The notes under the pieces: generated by a model
Databases searched by the model: none
Told to the model about the DNA's origin: nothing
The model's input: the letters and a program-made list of their open reading frames with translations, nothing else
Shown here: piece by piece, positions 9,420 to 17,475 of the stretch
Position numbering within the stretch: position 1 is the stretch's first letter
How the letters are laid out: every line of letters begins with the position of its first letter
Assembly (NCBI GenBank): GCA_016927755.1
Contig: JAFGLZ010000204.1
Span: 17,913 to 81,912, forward strand
From: Phycisphaerae bacterium
GTDB taxonomy: Bacteria > Planctomycetota > Phycisphaerae > UBA1845 > JAFGLZ01
Direction of reading: 5' to 3'
Length of the DNA: 64,000 nucleotides
Program-made: the position numbers and the translations under genes

Positions 9420-11114
9420 TTACCTCCGGGGGGCATCCGATGGATCGACGTATCCTGCGAGGGAGACCGAGCCGGGGGGAACTAGGCTGCCGAGGAGCAG
9501 CGACTTCCCGGCTCGGGTCAGGACGTTGCCGACGAGAGCAATGTCGCGCGTCTGAGGACCACGCACTTCCAGAAAGACCTTCGTGTCTTTCGGCGCCACA
9601 CAGCCACGAACGAGAGCGTCCGTTACGTTAACCAGGCGCAGGAGCGGGTCGCCTTCCTCGGAGGAGCGGCACCGCAGACCGTCGATGCGGAGGTCGCTCA
9701 CGTCGTCGCACACGAGCGCGGGGCCGGTGCGACCTGGTTTGGAGGGGGTGGGCACGCCGCTCGGCGTGATCCATTCGGTCTTCTTCGAGTCTTCCGCGGT
9801 CAGCCGCCAGTAACCGTCCTCGAAGAGCAACTGCACGTTCGAGAGCGTCAGGCCGGCGACGTGGCGGCAGTAGAGGCCGTATGCCGGCAGCGCGTCGAAC
9901 ATCCGGGCGCAGGGGTACTTGTCGGCGACCTCGAGGACCGGCTGGTCGGATGGACGGAACGGCCCCCCGCCCTTGTAGGTGACGCGTACGTTCGAGAGCG
10001 TAACGCCCTCGACGGGGTGGCCGGAGATACCGGTGATGCTGCAGGTCAGTGACGCGCTCGTCGCCACGACGTTGCTGATGTTGACGTTTTCGAGCGAGCC
10101 GGGCTCCGGCCTGGCCATATCCCGGCAACGATTGCCCAACCGAATGAAGATGGGCGCTCGCACGTCGACCATGGTGACGTTCGAGACGACGACGCCGTCG
10201 AGTTCCCCGCCGTCCACACTTTCCAGGGCGATGCCGCTGATCGCGGGTCGGTGGCCCTTCAGTCCCGCCATGACGCAGTTGCTCACGGCGATCCGCTTGA
10301 ATCCGCCGCCCGATTCCGTCCCGAGCTTGAAGGCGTTGCAGGCCGTCTCCAGGTAGCAGTTCGTCACGGCGACGTTCTCGCACGCGCGCCGCTTGCCGAG
10401 TGAGAAGCTGGCCTTGGGCACGATGGCATCGTCCCACGACTCGATGTGGCAGTTCGAGATTCGGACATTACGGCAGGAGTCCGGATCGATACCGTCGCAG
10501 TGGGCGCTCAGGATCGTGACGCCCTCGATGTTCACGTAGTCGGTTCCCAGCATGCTGATGGCATAGTTGGGCGCGTTGACGATGCGGACGCCACGAATCT
10601 CAACGAACCGGCACCGCTTCAGCGCGATCGGCTTTGGCCCGCCTCGACTCGCGCGATTGCCATCGATCGTGCCCCGCCCGACGATGGCGACGCGCTCGAC
10701 GTCCTCGCCCCAGATGAGCGCGTGATGAAAGTACGTCGTCTCTCGGTCGGCGTCGTTCTTGAAGTCGAGCCTCTCGTATGGGTCATAGTCGTCCTTGTCG
10801 GGGCAGCCCTTGATCGTCGCGCCCGCGTCGAGCCATAGCGTCACGCCGCTCTTGAGGTGGAGGCTGCCGCAGAGGTACGTACCCGGGGCGAAGCGGACCG
10901 TTCCCCCTCCGCCGAGCGCGCAGGCGTCAATGGCAGCCTGCACGGTCGTCGTGTCCTTGGAAATGCAGTCTCCTCGGGCGCCGAATGCGCGAACGTCGTA
11001 CGGAGAGCCGGGCCCGGCAGGTTCAGCGTGAGCCTGGCCCGACGCAAGAACGAAGGCAAGTGAGAGAAACGCCGAGCGTTGCAGGGAGATCGTTCGCGTC
11101 GCCCATGGGGTCAT
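9420..11114 (-). CDS. Secreted GH28-like right-handed beta-helix protein (polygalacturonase-related)
   Basis: Secreted parallel beta-helix protein related to glycoside hydrolase family 28 pectinases. The start at 11114 follows GGGAGG; the first ~30 residues form a signal peptide ending Q-A-H-A-E. The domain opens with the family's Y-D-V-R-A-F-G-A-R-G-D and A-A-I-D-A-C-A-L-G-G-G-G-T-V, then shows coil repeats such as V-x-I-x-N-C. The catalytic region is partly kept (C-D-G-I-D-P-D-S and W-D-D-A-I), but the usual G-H-G motif is replaced by K-L-G-T-E-S and no clear R-I-K is seen. It may be a divergent pectinase, a lyase-type glycan depolymerase or a non-catalytic binder. Length 564 aa. Confidence 0.8.
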   Translation of the reverse strand: MTPWATRTISLQRSAFLSLAFVLASGQAHAEPAGPGSPYDVRAFGARGDCISKDTTTVQAAIDACALGGGGTVRFAPGTYLCGSLHLKSGVTLWLDAGATIKGCPDKDDYDPYERLDFKNDADRETTYFHHALIWGEDVERVAIVGRGTIDGNRASRGGPKPIALKRCRFVEIRGVRIVNAPNYAISMLGTDYVNIEGVTILSAHCDGIDPDSCRNVRISNCHIESWDDAIVPKASFSLGKRRACENVAVTNCYLETACNAFKLGTESGGGFKRIAVSNCVMAGLKGHRPAISGIALESVDGGELDGVVVSNVTMVDVRAPIFIRLGNRCRDMARPEPGSLENVNISNVVATSASLTCSITGISGHPVEGVTLSNVRVTYKGGGPFRPSDQPVLEVADKYPCARMFDALPAYGLYCRHVAGLTLSNVQLLFEDGYWRLTAEDSKKTEWITPSGVPTPSKPGRTGPALVCDDVSDLRIDGLRCRSSEEGDPLLRLVNVTDALVRGCVAPKDTKVFLEVRGPQTRDIALVGNVLTRAGKSLLLGSLVPPGSVSLAGYVDPSDAPRR

Positions 11115-11210
11115 CTTCGAGGCCCTCCCTTCATACCCGCCCACGCGGAAATGATGGTGCCGCCACTCATGGATTCTGAACGTCTTCCGCCTGCGCGTCA
11201 TTGGGCGCGC

Positions 11211-11495
11211 TCACGCCTTCTCGATCTTGAAGCCGAGCGCGACAACGGCCTTGAGCGCCTCGGCCACCGCATCTCGCTCGAACTGCTGCTCGGCCGGGTG
11301 CAACTCGGCGTAGGGGATGAGGTTGGGGTGCCTCTTGGTCGTATCGTCGCGCCTTGACCCGTACGTCCAGCCGTGCTCGATGCGGCGCGCGGCCCAGACG
11401 TCATGAACGTGCTCGGCGAGCCGTTCGGTCAGGCCGAGAAGGTCGTCCGGCAGCTTGGCCTTGGACGTATTCAGAGGTTTCGGTTGGTAGGTCAC
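11211..11495 (-). CDS. RyR-domain protein
   Basis: Small stand-alone protein with a single RyR (ryanodine receptor) domain, 94 aa. The GTG start at 11495 was chosen because a strong GGGGGAGGA precedes it and homologues begin with V/M-T-Y-x-P-K-P-L. Conserved features are L-P-x-D-L-L-x-L-T-E-x-L-A-E-x-V-H-D-V-W-A, R-I-x-x-G-W-T-Y-G, R-D-D and N-L-I-P-Y-x-E-L-x-P-x-E-Q-x-F-E-R. Bacterial RyR-domain proteins have no settled role; the fold is thought to bind a small ligand. It lies head to head with the AAA ATPase gene, 247 bases away. Confidence 0.8.
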   Translation of the reverse strand: MTYQPKPLNTSKAKLPDDLLGLTERLAEHVHDVWAARRIEHGWTYGSRRDDTTKRHPNLIPYAELHPAEQQFERDAVAEALKAVVALGFKIEKA

Positions 11496-11742
11496 GATCC
11501 TCCCCCTTGCGTGTAGCGCACACTCCGGGCCTCTCGATTCCGCTCGGGTGTGCGTCTGACAGGTTGGCTCGATCGGGGGCACATGTCAAGTCCTTGCGGC
11601 CCATAATTCTACTCATGGTACCCGGCCGCTAGTTTGGCGGTCTGCATCCATTGCCGATAGGCAGGCGTATCATGAGTTGCCCCCTTGCCGCAACGGAGGC
11701 GATGGGTTAAGACTGACGAATCATCAGCTCCGAGTGAGATCC

Positions 11743-13257
11743 ATGGCAGACCTATCCGATCACCGCTCGCTAGCCGACCTCGACGGGGCGTTCCGCGCGG
11801 GCCGGCCGCTGATCTACCTCCAGTCCCCCGAGGAGCAGCGGGCCGTCCGGCTGATCACTTCGGCGGTACAGTCGATGCCGGGCGGGTCTCGACCCGTCTT
11901 CGTCTGGCGGACGACCGACGGCCTGAGCCGTGACGGACAACGAGTCGACGATCAACTCACGGCGCCCCGAGCCGTCCTTGACTGGATCATCGCGCGGGAC
12001 GAACCCACTGTGCTCGTCGTCTGCGATTTGCACGACCAGATCGAGCACTCGCCGGAGATCCGCCGGCGCCTCCGCGACGCGTACTCCGCGTGCCTGGACA
12101 CCGGCAAGTTCGTCATCGTCTGTTCGCCCGTTCGCGTCGTTCCGGAGGAGCTCAGCCGCGAGATCGTCTTCATCAAGTTGACACTGCCCACCCAGTCCGA
12201 GCTCAAGGAACTGCTCGACGGGGAGGTCGAGCGGGTCCGCTCGACCGGCGGATGCGTCGAGCTCGACGAGGCATCGTCCCTGCAGCTCGCCCAGTCGATG
12301 CAGGGAATGACCGTCAACGAGGCGCGGCACGCCCTGCGCCGGGCGGTTTCGATCCGAGGCAACCGGCTCGACGTGGGAGCCACCGGCCCGATCCTGGAGG
12401 AAAAGCGCCAGCTCGTCCGGCAGTCGGGCTTGCTCGAGTTCGTGCCGGAGACGGCGACGATCGATCAGGTCGGCGGGGCCGAGAGCCTCAAGAAGTGGCT
12501 GCTCCAGCGTAAACGGCTCTTCATCGATCGCGACAGCCTCGACGCCGAGATCGTGCCCAAGGGCATTCTGATGATGGGCGTCAGCGGCTGCGGCAAGAGC
12601 CTCTCGGCCCGGACGGTCGCGAACGTCTTCGGTCTGCCGCTGTATCGCATGGAGATGGTTCAGGTCTTCCGCGACGGCCTGGATCACGCCGAGGGCCTGT
12701 TCGCCGACGCCTGCCGTCTGATGGAGGAGATCGCCCCGGCCGTCGTCTGGTTCGACGAGATCGAGATGGGCATCAGCCATCATCAGCAGGACGCCAGCGG
12801 GACGCTCGACCGCATCTTCGCGTACTTCCTGACGTGGATGCAGGAGAAGCCGCCGGGCCTGTTCATCGCGGCGACCGCCAACCGAATCGACCTGCTGCCG
12901 GCCGAGATGATCCGCAAGGGACGGTTCGACCAGATCTTCTTCTTCGACCTGCCCGAGGCCCCGGAGCGGAGCGAGATCTTCCGGATTCACCTCGGCAAGC
13001 GCGGCATGGACCCGTTGGCGATCCCGCTCGACCTGATCACCGAGCGGACGGAGGGCTGGACCGGCGCCGAGATCGAGCAATGCGTCATCGCGGCGATCGT
13101 TGCGGCCCGCCTGGCCGACCGACCCGTGACCGACCGCGACCTCCTTGGCGGGTTGAACGAGATCGTTCCGCTGAGCAAGACGATGAAAGAGCAAGTCAAC
13201 TACATCCGCGGCTGGGCGTTCGAACGAGCCGTCCGCGTCACGCCCAGGCGACGGTAG
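11743..13257 (+). CDS. AAA+ ATPase, Ycf46-like
   Basis: Cytoplasmic AAA+ ATPase of the Ycf46 type known from cyanobacteria and plastid genomes, 504 aa. An N-terminal ~240-residue region (A-G-R-P-L-I-Y-L-Q-S-P-E-E near the start) precedes a AAA domain with Walker A G-V-S-G-C-G-K-S at residues 279-286, Walker B V-V-W-F-D-E-I-E (Asp338, Glu339), sensor-1 A-T-A-N and arginine-finger region R-K-G-R-F-D. The start ATG at 11743 was preferred over an upstream one because homologues begin shortly before the L-I-Y-L-Q-S motif. The molecular substrate of Ycf46 is not established; in cyanobacteria it has been linked to photosynthesis and inorganic carbon use, which cannot apply directly here. Confidence 0.85.
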   Translation: MADLSDHRSLADLDGAFRAGRPLIYLQSPEEQRAVRLITSAVQSMPGGSRPVFVWRTTDGLSRDGQRVDDQLTAPRAVLDWIIARDEPTVLVVCDLHDQIEHSPEIRRRLRDAYSACLDTGKFVIVCSPVRVVPEELSREIVFIKLTLPTQSELKELLDGEVERVRSTGGCVELDEASSLQLAQSMQGMTVNEARHALRRAVSIRGNRLDVGATGPILEEKRQLVRQSGLLEFVPETATIDQVGGAESLKKWLLQRKRLFIDRDSLDAEIVPKGILMMGVSGCGKSLSARTVANVFGLPLYRMEMVQVFRDGLDHAEGLFADACRLMEEIAPAVVWFDEIEMGISHHQQDASGTLDRIFAYFLTWMQEKPPGLFIAATANRIDLLPAEMIRKGRFDQIFFFDLPEAPERSEIFRIHLGKRGMDPLAIPLDLITERTEGWTGAEIEQCVIAAIVAARLADRPVTDRDLLGGLNEIVPLSKTMKEQVNYIRGWAFERAVRVTPRRR

Positions 13258-13310
13258 CAGTCGTAGGCCCGGGGCTTCCGTCATGAAGCGCGGGCGGCCT
13301 GCCCCGTTGG

Positions 13311-13431
13311 GGCTCGACGCCGCTTTTTGTCCCCGCGGAGCGGGCATCTGCCGACGCCCTTTGTCGCGAGTTTGAAAACACTCGGACGCTGCAGTCTGTT
13401 GGTGACAAAGAGAACAAAGCGGCATCGAGCC
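13311..13431. repeat. Imperfect 16-bp inverted repeat enclosing ~90 bp
   Basis: Arms 13311-13326 and 13416-13431 are reverse complements with one mismatch. They sit in the gap after the AAA ATPase gene. The enclosed segment has no open frame. It could be a mobile-element remnant or a long-range RNA stem. Confidence 0.4.
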
Positions 13432-13545
13432 GCCGGCAGTCCGAGAGTGGCGAGTCTTGAGGTTTCTTTTGCGGTGATGCCCGGAATGGGATGAACTAGG
13501 CTGAAGTAGTTCAGCGCGTCTTGGCCCCCTCGTCGGAGGAACGCT

Positions 13546-14337
13546 GTGTTGCCGTACCTTCAGCCGCCGCACGTGCAGCTTGGGTTCTACTGGCATGACG
13601 TGTCAGACGTGGATGCCTATCGGCGTCTGTTGCGCTGGCTTGTGTGCCAGGGGTATGAGATCTCTCCACAGGTGTTGGCTATCCGTGCAGAGGCTGGTCG
13701 CCTGCCACGCTTCAGCCACTTGGCGCTGCTTTGCATGGGAGGGCCTGACACGGAAACGCGCAGGTTTGACGATTGGGATATCAAACGGGCGCTGACGGCA
13801 ACGGATTGGCTTCCCGTCGAGATCCGACTGTTGCCGAAACACGCTGAGAACGTGGAGGCAGACCTGACGTACGGAAAGGCGTCCGAAGGAGTTCTGCCCA
13901 CCCCAGACCCACACGTGATTGAGATCGTTGCCAGCGCGCACGACATGGAACTTGTGCAGTATCCTGATACGATCACCCCGGGTTCCCAAATCACTGAGAG
14001 CGCTCGGAAGACCAAGACGTGGTGCGACGCAACCTTCATGGCGGTTTGCGACGAACTAGGCCCAGACTACGCCAAGCACGATTGGGAGGAGTCGCTGGAA
14101 CCCCCCGGACCACTGATGGATAGTATCTACGATACGGACTACTGGCATCTGTATCTGTCCGAGGAGCGTTTCGGTCCTGCGAGGGAGATCGAAACCGCCG
14201 GTGCTCTGGCCTCATGGCGGAGACAACGATTCGCACACGGGCTATACTTGCAGCCGGGACAGGAGGGCAGACGAGACATGGAGGAGCCCGGGATCGCGTT
14301 CCTTCGAGAACTGTTCCGGAAGGCGTTCCGAGGGTGA
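13546..14337 (+). CDS. Hypothetical protein, 263 aa
   Basis: Not recognised. GTG start with GGAGGA five bases upstream (13535-13540). The product is soluble with no signal peptide or membrane segment, starts with L-Q-P-P-H-V-Q-L-G-F-Y-W-H-D-V and is rich in Trp, Tyr, Asp and Glu. The mid-region F-D-D-W-D-I-K-R-A-L and the C-terminal D-T-D-Y-W-H-L-Y-L-S-E-E-R-F-G look like a folded domain of an uncharacterised cytoplasmic protein. Third-position GC is lower than in neighbours, hinting at a more recent arrival. It may belong to a small accessory island with the toxin-antitoxin-like pair that follows. Confidence 0.65.
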   Translation: MLPYLQPPHVQLGFYWHDVSDVDAYRRLLRWLVCQGYEISPQVLAIRAEAGRLPRFSHLALLCMGGPDTETRRFDDWDIKRALTATDWLPVEIRLLPKHAENVEADLTYGKASEGVLPTPDPHVIEIVASAHDMELVQYPDTITPGSQITESARKTKTWCDATFMAVCDELGPDYAKHDWEESLEPPGPLMDSIYDTDYWHLYLSEERFGPAREIETAGALASWRRQRFAHGLYLQPGQEGRRDMEEPGIAFLRELFRKAFRG

Positions 14338-14479
14338 TTCCGGATCCGGGTGGCTTCGAGGAAGCGGTGCTTGTCTCAGCGACGTGCTCGCTCCGCGGGC
14401 AGTCCAAGGCAGCGTCAAGCCGCCGGCCGTCTGCGCGAGGCAATGCCGCCCTGGGTTCCTTACACGCCGAGGATTCTGC

Positions 14480-14485
14480 TAGAAT
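14480..14485 (+). promoter_or_regulatory. Extended -10 element upstream of the toxin-like gene
   Basis: TGC-TAGAAT, an extended -10 sequence, lies 49 bases before the GTG start at 14534. No good -35 hexamer is seen, as is common with extended -10 promoters. Confidence 0.35.
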
Positions 14486-14533
14486 GCACTTGGACGATCC
14501 CAGCATCGGGGACTGATCCCGGGGTTCTCGCAA

Positions 14534-14827
14534 GTGGAAAGCGCAATCTCGGTCAATGGCGTGCCTATCCGGTTGACTGCGGAGCGGTGGATGCACATCG
14601 TGGAGGCGCGGGATGAGTTGGCCGGTCGTATGATGGAAGTCCTGTCCGCGATCGAAGAGCCAGACTGGGTCGCGCGGGGATATGCCGGCGCGTTGGTCGC
14701 TTGGAAGGGGATGGGCAGGAAGCGATACCTGGTCGTCGTCTACCGAGAGATCAACAGATCCGACGGGTTCGTCATTACCGCCTTCTTGAGCTCAAAGGCG
14801 AAGAAGAGAAACGTACTATGGCCATAG
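14534..14827 (+). CDS. BECR-fold (PBECR-like) nuclease-type protein, possible toxin of a TA pair
   Basis: Small basic protein of 97 aa. It has the pattern V-N-G-V-P-I-R-L-T-x-E-R-W-x-H-I-V-E-x-x-x-E-L, then V-L-S-A-I-E-x-P-D, G-A-L-V-A and Y-L-V-V-V-Y-R-E, ending G-F-V-I-T-A-F-L-S-S-K. This layout recalls the Barnase/EndoU/ColicinE5-D/RelE (BECR) nuclease-fold proteins common next to DUF2283 genes in cyanobacteria and other bacteria. The candidate catalytic residues (His in W-x-H-I, Arg in Y-R-E, Ser/Thr in I-T-A) are retained. Its 3' end overlaps the DUF2283 gene by 10 bases, so the two are translationally coupled. The toxin role is inferred from size and context. Confidence 0.7.
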   Translation: MESAISVNGVPIRLTAERWMHIVEARDELAGRMMEVLSAIEEPDWVARGYAGALVAWKGMGRKRYLVVVYREINRSDGFVITAFLSSKAKKRNVLWP

Positions 14828-15060
14828 CCGAGTTGAAGCCTAAGGACATCTCGCGGTTGCTGAAGGCCGTGCCCAGACTCGTGGATCTGCCGACGTCCCG
14901 CATGTCGATCGACTATGACGCCGAAGCCGATGTCTTGTACATCAGCTTCCAGCGACCGCAACGTGCCAAGGACAGCGAGATGCGGGACGACGGAATCATC
15001 ATCCACCGGCGCGACAAGCGAATCGTCGGCGTGACCATCCTGGAAGCGTCAACGCGCTAA
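14818..15060 (+). CDS. DUF2283-family protein, possible antitoxin partner
   Basis: Cytoplasmic protein of 80 aa. The DUF2283 core is clear: D-Y-D-A-E-A-D-V-L-Y-I-S-F, then a variable loop, then D-G-I-I-I-H-R-R-D-K-R-I-V-G-V-T-I-L-E-A-S at the C-terminus. The N-terminal ~30 residues (L-K-P-K-D-I-S-R-L-L-K-A-V-P-R-L-V) form a helix-rich extension. The ATG at 14818 lies inside the upstream gene, whose TAG is at 14825-14827, giving a 10-base overlap with a purine-rich AAGAAGAGAA ahead of it. Genes of this family are often paired with small nuclease-like or DUF4258-type genes, which supports an antitoxin role, though none has been shown here. Confidence 0.75.
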   Translation: MAIAELKPKDISRLLKAVPRLVDLPTSRMSIDYDAEADVLYISFQRPQRAKDSEMRDDGIIIHRRDKRIVGVTILEASTR

Positions 15061-15074
15061 GCCCCGACGGCCCG

Positions 15075-15097
15075 GGCCGCCCGCACGCCGGGCGGCC
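15075..15097. terminator. Hairpin between convergent genes
   Basis: A perfect 9-bp GC stem (15075-15083 with 15089-15097) and 5-base loop sits between two genes that end toward each other. There is no U-tract, so it may be a bidirectional but weak terminator. Confidence 0.45.
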
Positions 15098-15123
15098 GTC
15101 GAGAATCCCACCTCCCGCCCCAC

Positions 15124-15891
15124 TCATCCCCCGAGGAATAACGCGTGCTTGTAGCTCGGCGTGATCTTTGGCCCGCCGCCAACCGCCTCGCAAGGACGGA
15201 CCTCCCCGCTCGGCCAGTCGATGTATGCGACGCACCATAGATCGTACTTCGTCAGGGAAACGCCGGCTGCCTCGTAGACAAGCCTGCCGTCCACGTAGAT
15301 CCGAACCGTGGCAGTGGAATTACCGTGTCCGTGATCGTCCCAATAGTGGACCGCCACGCGGTACGACTTGCCTGATTCCGGCGCGTCCAGATTGACGTTC
15401 TCCGGCCCAACGCCGTCCGTATCGTCACGGTCGAGGCTCGGGTCGTTTGCCCCACCGAGAATGCCCCAGTCCGGATGCGGGTTGAACCAGTAGCAGTCGT
15501 AGGGCTGATCGAAGTATGGGTCAGGCAGGCCGTCCCTGTCGAGGTCGGGGGCCGTGGCGCTGCCGGGGGCGCTGGGGTGCATGAAGTGCAGATCCATGTC
15601 CGCCCCGGCGAACGGGCCGATGTCGGTCTCGTTCGGATCCGTCAGATTCGGATCCTCGTCGTCGGGCAGATTGGCGTCGTTCGGCTCCTCCCCGTCAGAC
15701 TGATTGGGTTCGTTCGCGTCGCCGTTGGTCGTGTTGGGCTCATCGTGCCCCGCAGTGTTCGAATCAACGAAGTTCGCGTCATTGGGTTCGGACGCCGGTG
15801 TGCAGCACCCTGCTGTCCCAACCATCAGAACGAGACCTCCGATCAACAGCACCCCAACCATCTCCATGACGAAGCCATCTCTCGGTACCAT
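15124..15891 (-). CDS. Lipoprotein with acidic E-P-N/D-A-N repeats
   Basis: Exported lipoprotein, 255 aa, of unknown function. ATG at 15891 is preceded by AGGAGA eight bases upstream. A hydrophobic signal ends at the lipobox-like T-A-G-C. Residues ~33-95 are a low-complexity acidic linker built from repeated E-P-N, D-A-N, D-P-N and N-D-A-N-L units, a style typical of planctomycete secreted proteins. Residues ~95-255 are an Asp/Tyr/Trp-rich folded domain with D-L-D-R-D-G-L-P-D (EF-hand/thrombospondin-3-like calcium loop) and a beta-rich segment S-Y-R-V-A-V-H-Y-W-D-D-H-G that resembles a surface-exposed carbohydrate- or peptide-binding fold. It converges with the DUF2283 gene. Confidence 0.75.
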   Translation of the reverse strand: MVPRDGFVMEMVGVLLIGGLVLMVGTAGCCTPASEPNDANFVDSNTAGHDEPNTTNGDANEPNQSDGEEPNDANLPDDEDPNLTDPNETDIGPFAGADMDLHFMHPSAPGSATAPDLDRDGLPDPYFDQPYDCYWFNPHPDWGILGGANDPSLDRDDTDGVGPENVNLDAPESGKSYRVAVHYWDDHGHGNSTATVRIYVDGRLVYEAAGVSLTKYDLWCVAYIDWPSGEVRPCEAVGGGPKITPSYKHALFLGG

Positions 15892-16201
15892 GGTCTACTT
15901 CTCCTAAACGCGTGCGATACAGCCTTGCCCTGTCAGTCCTCTTGACCGGCGGTGGCGTCACTGCCGGCGACCCAGGAACCCCCTTTCACTTCGCCATCGA
16001 GTAAAGAATTCTGTCAACTCTTGCCGACGACGATAATGAATATCGCCATTGAGCCGCGAGACGGGGTTGTCACCTCCTGCGGAAGTGCGGGAGAAAGCAT
16101 CGTTCAGCTCCCACGGGGCGGGGCACCGCGATGCTTGTCGACGCCGTCGGCCTTCAGCGAGTAGAGTGATGGCAGGCGAGCACGCCCGGAGGAGATCGAT
16201 C
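15892..16201. other. Divergent intergenic region
   Basis: About 310 bases between the EPN lipoprotein (reverse) and the BNR protein (forward). No gene is seen; a GATAAT at 16032-16037 is a possible -10 for the forward gene. Confidence 0.35.
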
Positions 16202-17452
16202 ATGACACGTCTTGCCGCAGCACTCTGCGCCGTCGTACTAGGGGCCGTCCTGCAGGCGGAGGCGGCGCAGCAGGCGCCTGGCGAACTGTCTCTTCACAAC
16301 TATCAGAACGTCTTTCCCGGCGCGCGCACGGTGACGTTGCCCGTAAAGGTCGAGGACCTCAAGCACGCGACGGTATACAAGACCGACAAGGGCCCGAAGT
16401 GGAGCTGCTGGACGAGCGCGTGGCTGACGCCGGAGGGTCACATCCGCGTCGGCTTCGTCGATATGAGCGGGGCACCGGCCGATCCGAAACCGAGCTACGG
16501 GTATGAGTACGCCCACGCGGACGTCCTCCGCAAGCAGGGCATCAAGCGATGTTGGCGCTGGTGCGAGTCGCGTGACGGCGGGGCGACCTGGCGGCCGATC
16601 CGCGAGATCGATGCGTCGGACACGTTGGCCCCGCAGATGCAGCAGTATCTGCTGCTGAAAGACCGATCTCTCTTGGGCATCGGCGGCGTCTGGCACGAGT
16701 GGGACTTCACCAAGAACACCTACATCTGCTACGGCCACACCATGGCATGGCTGTCGAAGGACAACGGGACGTCATGGTCCAAGAGCGTCTCGCTGAACGA
16801 TCCGAGCAAGACCGAGTCGTTCTGCTGCCGTCCGAAGCAACTGTCCGACGGGACGATCGTGGTACCGGCCTACGGGACGCTCGACCGCCAGGGAAAGGGC
16901 AAAGGCCTGAAGCTAAACACGGACGCGTGGTTGTATCTCTCGAAGGACGGCGGCAAGAGCTGGTCCGAGCCGCTGGTGCTGGCCCGAGGCCAGGAGAACC
17001 GGAGCAACGACGAGCCCGATCTGGTCGAGCTGGCCGGCGGCGACCTGCTGGTCATCCTTCGCCACGCGAACCCCAAGGCCAAGGGTGGCCTTGTCTACCT
17101 CAACTGCGGCCAGATCATCGTCAACAAGACGCCAGAAGGATGGCGCGTCGGACCGGTCACGCCGACGAAGCTGGCCTTTCGCGGCTTCCCGTCCGTCCTG
17201 CGGACGCGCGAAGGGGTTCTGATCTGCGCCGGGTCGGGGAACCAGTTCAACTTCAGCGTCGACGAGGGAAAGACCTGGAGCGACACGGCCACGATCCTCG
17301 ACCCCGCCGTTGCGCGCCCGAACCATTATCCCGCCCTGCTGGAGCTACCTGACGGACGGATCCTGTCGGTGTACCACGTCGGCAACCACTGGCCGTACCC
17401 CCCGCCGCAAGACGAATGGATCCACGCCACGTCGTTCCGCGTGAAACGGTGA
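16202..17452 (+). CDS. Secreted BNR-repeat sialidase-like protein
   Basis: Secreted six-bladed beta-propeller of the sialidase superfamily, 416 aa. Start ATG 16202 follows GGAGGAG and opens a signal peptide (hydrophobic to ~residue 22, ending A-E-A-A). Four Asp-box motifs are visible: S-R-D-G-G-A-T-W, S-K-D-N-G-T-S-W, S-K-D-G-G-K-S-W and S-V-D-E-G-K-T-W. Many planctomycete members are annotated as exo-alpha-sialidase although their substrate is untested; they are commonly found beside carbohydrate-active genes. The next gene downstream is a second, only distantly similar BNR protein on the other strand, ending 23 bases away. Confidence 0.85.
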   Translation: MTRLAAALCAVVLGAVLQAEAAQQAPGELSLHNYQNVFPGARTVTLPVKVEDLKHATVYKTDKGPKWSCWTSAWLTPEGHIRVGFVDMSGAPADPKPSYGYEYAHADVLRKQGIKRCWRWCESRDGGATWRPIREIDASDTLAPQMQQYLLLKDRSLLGIGGVWHEWDFTKNTYICYGHTMAWLSKDNGTSWSKSVSLNDPSKTESFCCRPKQLSDGTIVVPAYGTLDRQGKGKGLKLNTDAWLYLSKDGGKSWSEPLVLARGQENRSNDEPDLVELAGGDLLVILRHANPKAKGGLVYLNCGQIIVNKTPEGWRVGPVTPTKLAFRGFPSVLRTREGVLICAGSGNQFNFSVDEGKTWSDTATILDPAVARPNHYPALLELPDGRILSVYHVGNHWPYPPPQDEWIHATSFRVKR

Positions 17453-17475
17453 TTGGGTCGCGACCTCGAGATTCC

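Noticed and set aside
11770..13596. 608-codon open frame opposite the AAA ATPase
   Set aside because: Antisense shadow with low-complexity Arg/Asp/Leu-rich translation and no motifs.
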